From a bacterium (GTDB lineage: Bacteria > Verrucomicrobiota > Kiritimatiellia > UBA8416 > CAMZLY01): a stretch of 11,581 nucleotides of DNA. Below the pieces are notes generated by a model. That model saw nothing but the letters and a program-made list of their open reading frames with translations. It had not been told where the DNA came from and searched no databases. This document shows positions 7,976-11,581 of this stretch, piece after piece; the first letter of the stretch is position 1; each line of letters begins with the position of its first letter. The stretch covers positions 1 through 11,581 of the forward strand of contig DAOVUR010000038.1 of NCBI GenBank assembly GCA_030632465.1, read 5' to 3'. A program made the position numbers and the translations under genes.

Positions 7976-8146
7976 CTATGCAGGAGTAATTGCACTAACT
8001 GGGCATTCGTCTGCACAAAGACCGCAATCTACACATGTATCAGCGTCAATTTTGTACTGAGCATCACCTTCAGCAATTGCTTCTGCTGGGCAAACTGGTT
8101 CGCAAGCGCCACATTTTGTACAATCACTAGAAATTACATAAGCCAT
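7976..8146 (-). CDS. 2[4Fe-4S] ferredoxin, clostridial type (56 residues)
   Basis: A small soluble electron carrier of 56 residues with two complete cluster motifs: C9-x2-C12-x2-C15-x3-C19-P and C38-x2-C41-x2-C44-x3-C48-P. Each motif supplies three ligands to one cluster and one to the other, as in bacterial two-cluster ferredoxins, and the two halves show the usual internal duplication. The ATG at 8146-8144 is preceded by AGGAG (8158-8154) with seven bases of spacing, a strong ribosome site that fits an abundant protein. The TAG stop lies at 7978-7976. The gene appears to be its own transcription unit: a possible promoter lies at 8218-8190 and a strong hairpin terminator at 7944-7904. Its redox partner cannot be told from this context. 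Presence of such a ferredoxin suggests anaerobic or microaerobic metabolism (inference). Confidence 0.95.
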   Translation of the reverse strand: MAYVISSDCTKCGACEPVCPAEAIAEGDAQYKIDADTCVDCGLCADECPVSAITPA

Positions 8147-8189
8147 TTTACTTCTCCTATTTATTTACTTGTTACACAAAAACAGATGA

Positions 8190-8218
8190 AATCTATCTTT
8201 TTATCTAAAAGAAATCAA
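8190..8218 (-). promoter_or_regulatory. Possible sigma-70-type promoter of the ferredoxin gene
   Basis: On the minus strand TTGATT (8218-8213) and TAGATT (8195-8190) are separated by 17 bases, and each matches four of six consensus positions. The predicted leader of about 40 bases fits the downstream ATG at 8146. The surrounding 157-bp gap is very AT-rich, so chance matches are likely. The gap (8147-8303) holds nothing else I recognise, and no hairpin terminator for the phosphoesterase gene is evident in it. Confidence 0.25.
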
Positions 8219-8303
8219 TATAAAGATTATATTAATTATCATGCGAATTATAGTTCAGGAGTGGTTGTTTTAGATTACAGGTGGGAATAGTGCAGTTTTG
8301 AGG

Positions 8304-9035
8304 TTATTTTCCTTCGGCTAATCGCTTAGCAAGGCGATCAGGAAGGCCGTTTTCTTTTATCTTTTTCTGTGTTGTCGCAATATCGTAGGCGATGCGACGC
8401 AGTTCTACTTTGCGTTCGTTAATATCGTATATGACATAAGCGGAACGTGGATCACCATCGCGAGGTTGTCCAACGCTACCTACATTGATAAAATATTTTT
8501 TACCAAGTTCTATTTTTAATTCGGTATATGTTGATCGGGTGATCTTATCATCTTTTTCAAAAACAACAGGAACGTGAGTGTGTCCGTAGAAGCAGGTGGA
8601 GACCATTTGGTAGTTAAAGTGAGCATCTGCTTCTAGGGTATCAAAGACGTATCCCCATTTCTCTGGCAGATCGAGTGTGCTATGTACAAGGGCAAATCCT
8701 GAAACCATCTTTTGCAGTTTAAGGTCATGTAGATATTTTGTCTGTTCAGCAGATAGTTGTTTTCTGGTCCAGTCTATAACGTTGGCGGCCAGAGGGTGGA
8801 AATCATCGAGGCGTTCATCGTACGAGCAGTAGTGGTCGTGATTGCCTCTTACGCATGTAGTCTTTAATTCGCGGATTTTATCTAGGCATAATGATGGGTC
8901 GGCATTGTAGCCAACTATATCACCTATACACGCGAAGTCAGTGACGCCTTGTTGTTTGGCATCATCTAGAACAGCGGTTAATGCTTCCCAGTTTCCGTGT
9001 ATATCACCTAATATTGCGTATCGCTTTTTTTTCAT
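8304..9035 (-). CDS. Calcineurin-like metallophosphoesterase (predicted phosphodiesterase)
   Basis: A 243-residue soluble protein with the full set of two-metal phosphoesterase motifs: G-D-I-H-G-N (D11, H13), G-D-I-V-G-Y (D39), G-N-H-D-H (N65, H66), a histidine in V-H-S-T (H118), and G-H-T-H-V-P (H152, H154). The C-terminal N-V-G-S-V-G-Q-P-R-D-G-D-P-R (184-197) is typical of the YfcE/MJ0936-like branch, whose members hydrolyse phosphodiesters in vitro and whose natural substrates are mostly unknown. No signal peptide is seen, so it is probably cytoplasmic. Its ATG overlaps the ispD stop by one base (TAATG at 9037-9033) and no clear Shine-Dalgarno site precedes it, so translation is probably coupled to ispD. 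Whether it works on an isoprenoid-pathway nucleotide is speculation. Confidence 0.92.
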   Translation of the reverse strand: MKKKRYAILGDIHGNWEALTAVLDDAKQQGVTDFACIGDIVGYNADPSLCLDKIRELKTTCVRGNHDHYCSYDERLDDFHPLAANVIDWTRKQLSAEQTKYLHDLKLQKMVSGFALVHSTLDLPEKWGYVFDTLEADAHFNYQMVSTCFYGHTHVPVVFEKDDKITRSTYTELKIELGKKYFINVGSVGQPRDGDPRSAYVIYDINERKVELRRIAYDIATTQKKIKENGLPDRLAKRLAEGK

Positions 9036-9730
9036 TAGAAGTTGATCGATGAATCTAATTTGAGCATGGCGGCTGCCACTGGCAAGTCGTCTGCTGTCGT
9101 GATTTTTAGGTTAGGGTCAGTTGTTTCTACTAGGCGTACTTCATCAGAAATTAGCTCAACTGCTGATGCTTCATCCGTAACTGTAATGTCGTTTTCTTGG
9201 ATGTGGGCAAAAGCCTTACGTAGTAAGTCGACCTTAAAGGTTTGTGGAGTTTGTACTGTCCAGAGCTTGGAACGATCCATAGTCTTGCCGATTTTTAATC
9301 CGCGCTCAACATATTTCACTGTGTCGGTAATACGATTAGCGGCAATAGCTGAACCGTAGCGTTTGGCTGTTCTTATGGTTTCTGAGATTAGCGCGGGTGT
9401 TACGCATGGGCGTGCACCATCGTGTACCGTTACAATGCGTGCGTCATCATTTAGGCAGTTGAGACCATTCATAACTGATGCCTGTCTCTTTGTGCCGCCA
9501 GCAATCACATTTATAACTTTGGAACAACCGAATATTTGAGCCATCTTGCCGGCACCTTCAACGCGGTCTTTTCTAACTACCAGTACGATAGCGTCAATAT
9601 CTTCGCAATCTTCAAATGCCTGTAAAGAGTAGGCTAACACTGGTTTTTGACCCAAGCTTAAGAAAGCTTTGTCCGTGTTTGCTCCCATTCTTTCACTTTT
9701 TCCTGCTGCAACAATTATTGCACAATTCAT
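9035..9730 (-). CDS. ispD: 2-C-methyl-D-erythritol 4-phosphate cytidylyltransferase IspD
   Basis: Joins CTP and 2-C-methyl-D-erythritol 4-phosphate to give CDP-methylerythritol, the third step of the MEP isoprenoid pathway, in the cytoplasm. The 231-residue length is normal. Visible motifs are the nucleotide-binding V-A-A-G-K-S-E-R-M-G (7-16), with Ser where many members have Gly; K21; G-G-T-K-R-Q-A-S-V-x-x-G-L (78-90); V-H-D-G-A-R-P (102-108); T-P-Q-T-F (161-165); D-E-A (186-188); and N-L-K-I-T (207-211). The ATG at 9730-9728 has AAAGG about nine bases upstream. No ispF is fused or adjacent, though these two often travel together. Its product pathway would feed the polyprenyl carriers that the UbiA-type and GT-C proteins in this window probably need. 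Confidence 0.96.
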   Translation of the reverse strand: MNCAIIVAAGKSERMGANTDKAFLSLGQKPVLAYSLQAFEDCEDIDAIVLVVRKDRVEGAGKMAQIFGCSKVINVIAGGTKRQASVMNGLNCLNDDARIVTVHDGARPCVTPALISETIRTAKRYGSAIAANRITDTVKYVERGLKIGKTMDRSKLWTVQTPQTFKVDLLRKAFAHIQENDITVTDEASAVELISDEVRLVETTDPNLKITTADDLPVAAAMLKLDSSINF

Positions 9731-9842
9731 AATAAACGCCTTTCAGGTACTGGTTAGTTACAAGTGTACCTTAATTAATGCTATGCGACATAAAACTTCT
9801 TAAAACAATTTATATTAGAAGACTAGTAAGGGTGTGAATATT

Positions 9843-10004
9843 ATGATGATAGAAGGCCGTCGTCAAGCTTTTGCTTTGGTCAAAGTTGGTTTTGTTCCCT
9901 CTATTATATGTTTTATAGTTCAGATTGACGCTGGCAGTGCTGTTTTTATGTCCCTTTTGTATAGTGTCATTATGGTGTTAAAGGGGAGAAGGTTATGTCT
10001 ATGA
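9843..10004 (+). CDS. Possible small membrane peptide of 53 residues (uncertain)
   Basis: An open frame from ATG ATG at 9843 to TGA at 10002-10004, with TAAGGG about 10-12 bases upstream as a weak ribosome site. The peptide has a basic start (E-G-R-R-Q near residues 4-8), a hydrophobic stretch at about 11-27, a short polar break (I-D-A-G-S, 28-32), a second hydrophobic stretch at about 33-46 and a basic end (K-G-R-R, 47-50): the outline of a two-helix hairpin membrane peptide. I recognise no family. AT-rich intergenic DNA readily gives hydrophobic chance frames, so this may be noise. It lies 90 bases ahead of the propeller gene on the same strand. Confidence 0.25.
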   Translation: MMIEGRRQAFALVKVGFVPSIICFIVQIDAGSAVFMSLLYSVIMVLKGRRLCL

Positions 10005-10008
10005 TCTG

Positions 10009-10040
10009 TTTTGTAGGGCCGTTTTTGTAGCTATACAAAA
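10009..10040 (+). repeat. Cluster of three TTTTGTA elements, two direct and one inverted
   Basis: TTTTGTAG occurs at 10009-10016 and again at 10023-10030, a 14-bp step. The second copy forms a perfect 7-bp inverted repeat with TACAAAA at 10034-10040 around a four-base GCTA centre. The inverted repeat overlaps the best -10 candidate (TATACA, 10032-10037), which is where a repressor operator would be expected. It has no GC stem or following T-run, so it does not look like a terminator. Confidence 0.35.
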
Positions 10041-10083
10041 TAAGGATGGTGTTATTTTCTGATTAAATGTATCTTTTTTTGAG

Positions 10084-10089
10084 AAGGAG
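10084..10089 (+). promoter_or_regulatory. Shine-Dalgarno site that fixes a GTG start for the propeller gene
   Basis: AAGGAG at 10084-10089 lies five bases before GTG at 10095. The first in-frame ATG (10122) has no comparable site ahead of it. This favours GTG as the start. Confidence 0.75.
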
Positions 10090-10094
10090 TATCA

Positions 10095-11581
10095 GTGACA
10101 AAGAGCGAATATAATATAGATATGCAACCGGCTAGGTATCTAGCTGCAGTGGGTGTTGCTGTGATCTCAGGTTTTTTCTGTGCAATATTAAGTGTGCTGT
10201 TGATTGTTGGTTATTTGCAGGTGAATAGTGTAGACCCTATCAATAGCCCGGCACTTGAGGAACTTATAGTTAGGCTCAATAATAATCCTTCCGATCTAAT
10301 TTTGCGTGATGCTGTTAGGGATCTCGATCTTATGTCCCGTAATGTCTTTTTTACTAAACAGGCACAATTCAGAATGGGTGGCTATATGTTACTCATTGGT
10401 GTTGTTACTCTTCTTGTCTCATTAAAAATTGTTGCTCTCTACCGTAAGAGACCGCCAGCTACTCCGGGATGTGCTGGGGTTGATTCTGCTTTTGGTGTTA
10501 ATATTATTGCCAGAAAATATATTGGTATGGCGGCTGTTGCTCTCTTTATGTTGGTTGTGGTGATAGCGTTGACCTCTAGAACTGAACTGCCAACCTCGTT
10601 GGGTGATGTAGAGAGCGTGGTAAAGCCGCCACTACCCGTAACGGTGGAGGTAGAGAAACTGCCGCAATTATCGGATCTACAGAAAAACTGGCCGGCATTT
10701 CGCGGTTATAATGGTAGTGCAATTGCGGTGAATCGGAAAAATATTCCTACTATGTGGGATGGCAAAAGTGGAAGCGGTATCTTATGGAAGACGAAAATTC
10801 CGCAGCCAGGTTTTAACTCGCCTATTATCTGGGAAGATAGAGTGTTTCTTGCTGGTGCCAATGCTGATATTAGGGAGGTCTACTGTTTTAATGCGCCAGA
10901 CGGGAGAATCTTGTGGCAGAAGAAAGTGTCACGGATTGTTGGCTCGCCTGCTGAGTCGCGGGAGGGGACGGATGACACAGGGTATGCAGCTGCTACTATG
11001 GCAACTGACGGAAATCGAGTATACGCAATTTTCGCTAATGGTGATTTAATCTCGTTTACTATGGATGGTGATCGAGTTTGGGGGATAAATCTCGGTATGC
11101 CGGACAATCATTACGGGCACTCATCATCGTTACTCGTGCATAATAATCTGCTGCTTGTGCAGTATGATCATAATGAAGAGACGCGTCTCTTGGGGGTGGA
11201 TGCAGGTTCAGGGGATATTGTTTGGGATGCTGATCGGGATGCAACAATCTCCTGGTCGTCACCTATCCTTATAGACAGAGATGGTAGTGTGGAGCTGATT
11301 ATTCAATCAAGTACTCACCTCTATTCGTATGCGCCAGAGACCGGGATGTTATATTGGAGTTTGGAATGTTTGTCAGGTGAAGTAGCGCCATCTCCAGCTT
11401 ATGCTGACGGTATAGTTTATGTGGCAAATGATATGGCAGCAGTTGTTGCTGTTGATGGTAGCGGGCAGTCTGTCTGGAAAGTGGAAGATGTTGATTTGCC
11501 GGATGTGTCTAGTCCGCTGATTGTGGGGGACAACCTACTGCTCTGTTCTAGTTTTGGTGTTATCACCTGTATGGAGCGCGC
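10095..11581 (+). CDS. Membrane-anchored PQQ/BamB-like beta-propeller repeat protein (3' end outside window)
   Basis: The frame runs from GTG at 10095 to the window end without a stop (495 complete codons). The N-terminal part is a membrane module: helices at about 16-41, 96-116 and 142-160, with a ~55-residue polar loop between the first two. A linker with a Pro-rich stretch (178-190) leads to N-W-P-A-F-R-G-Y-N-G (198-207), the usual entry to PQQ-like propellers in PVC bacteria. Blades follow with repeated Trp-ending strands: I-L-W-K-T (229-233), I-L-W-Q-K-K (272-277), R-V-W-G (327-330), I-V-W-D (375-378), L-Y-W-S (419-422) and S-V-W-K (459-462), each after a turn such as A-P-D-G or G-S-G. 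With three helices the propeller should face the periplasm if the N-terminus is cytoplasmic. BamB-like proteins act as scaffolds; quinoprotein dehydrogenases use similar blades, but catalytic residues cannot be judged from this part. The function is unassigned. Confidence 0.85.
   Translation, partial: MTKSEYNIDMQPARYLAAVGVAVISGFFCAILSVLLIVGYLQVNSVDPINSPALEELIVRLNNNPSDLILRDAVRDLDLMSRNVFFTKQAQFRMGGYMLLIGVVTLLVSLKIVALYRKRPPATPGCAGVDSAFGVNIIARKYIGMAAVALFMLVVVIALTSRTELPTSLGDVESVVKPPLPVTVEVEKLPQLSDLQKNWPAFRGYNGSAIAVNRKNIPTMWDGKSGSGILWKTKIPQPGFNSPIIWEDRVFLAGANADIREVYCFNAPDGRILWQKKVSRIVGSPAESREGTDDTGYAAATMATDGNRVYAIFANGDLISFTMDGDRVWGINLGMPDNHYGHSSSLLVHNNLLLVQYDHNEETRLLGVDAGSGDIVWDADRDATISWSSPILIDRDGSVELIIQSSTHLYSYAPETGMLYWSLECLSGEVAPSPAYADGIVYVANDMAAVVAVDGSGQSVWKVEDVDLPDVSSPLIVGDNLLLCSSFGVITCMER

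Larger units (their letters stand above)
9731..10094. other. Head-to-head intergenic region (364 bp) between ispD and the propeller-protein gene
   Basis: This AT-rich stretch must hold the promoters for ispD (leftward) and the propeller gene (rightward). I see no unambiguous -35/-10 pair for either. A TATACA at 10032-10037 could be a -10 element for the rightward gene but has only a poor -35. The region also holds a possible 53-codon reading frame (9843-10004), a very short 11-codon frame with a good Shine-Dalgarno site (9995-10030), and a cluster of TTTTGTA elements (10009-10040). No tRNA, rRNA or terminator is evident. Confidence 0.6.

Noticed and set aside
10122..10124. ATG as start of the propeller gene
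   Set aside because: No ribosome site precedes it, whereas GTG at 10095 has AAGGAG five bases upstream.
10759..11262. Open frames at 10759-11049 (+), 10880-11107 (-) and 11059-11262 (-)
   Set aside because: They lie inside the propeller gene in other frames. The GTG-started frame gives continuous propeller blades across the same bases, while these give no recognisable protein.
1..11581. CRISPR array, defence island, prophage, biosynthetic cluster or toxin-antitoxin pair
   Set aside because: No spaced repeat series, integrase, nuclease, phage or toxin-like gene is present. Nearly all bases belong to housekeeping and envelope genes.

Overview
The window reads as an ordinary stretch of chromosome from a moderately AT-rich Gram-negative bacterium. 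Lnt and a BamB/PQQ-like propeller protein imply an outer membrane with lipoproteins. IspD implies the MEP isoprenoid pathway. SecA carries a long extra segment in its substrate-binding region, of a kind I associate with PVC- and Bacteroidetes-type SecA proteins, and the propeller protein begins with a W-P-x-F-R-G-x-N-G motif I associate with Planctomycetes, Verrucomicrobia and Lentisphaerae. A PVC-superphylum origin (perhaps Lentisphaerota-like) is my best guess, but it is inference from memory and not a search result.

Layout. Positions 1-630 (+) hold the C-terminal part of a class V PLP aminotransferase. It converges, with one base between stop codons, on a long minus-strand series. Read in its direction of transcription this is: ispD (9730-9035), a calcineurin-like phosphoesterase coupled to it by TAATG (9035-8304), a 157-bp gap with a possible promoter, a 56-residue 2[4Fe-4S] ferredoxin (8146-7976), a strong intrinsic terminator hairpin (7944-7904), secA (7880-4866), lnt overlapping secA by 16 bases (4881-3226), a 91-bp gap, a UbiA-superfamily prenyltransferase resembling polyprenyl-phosphate phosphoribosyltransferases (3134-2190), and a GT-C membrane glycosyltransferase (2185-632). 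To the right, a 364-bp head-to-head region separates ispD from a plus-strand, GTG-started, three-TM PQQ-propeller protein (10095 to beyond the window end).

How the genes fit together. The theme is the cell envelope: protein export (SecA), lipoprotein N-acylation (Lnt), isoprenoid precursor supply (IspD), and a UbiA/GT-C pair that could make and use a polyprenyl-phosphate-linked sugar. That last link is inference from gene order and motifs. No mobile element, CRISPR array, tRNA, rRNA, toxin-antitoxin pair or phage gene was seen, and no clear new multi-gene system. The points most worth checking are the UbiA/GT-C pair, the terminator placed immediately ahead of secA, the N-terminal membrane module on the propeller protein, and the repeated TTTTGTA elements ahead of that gene.
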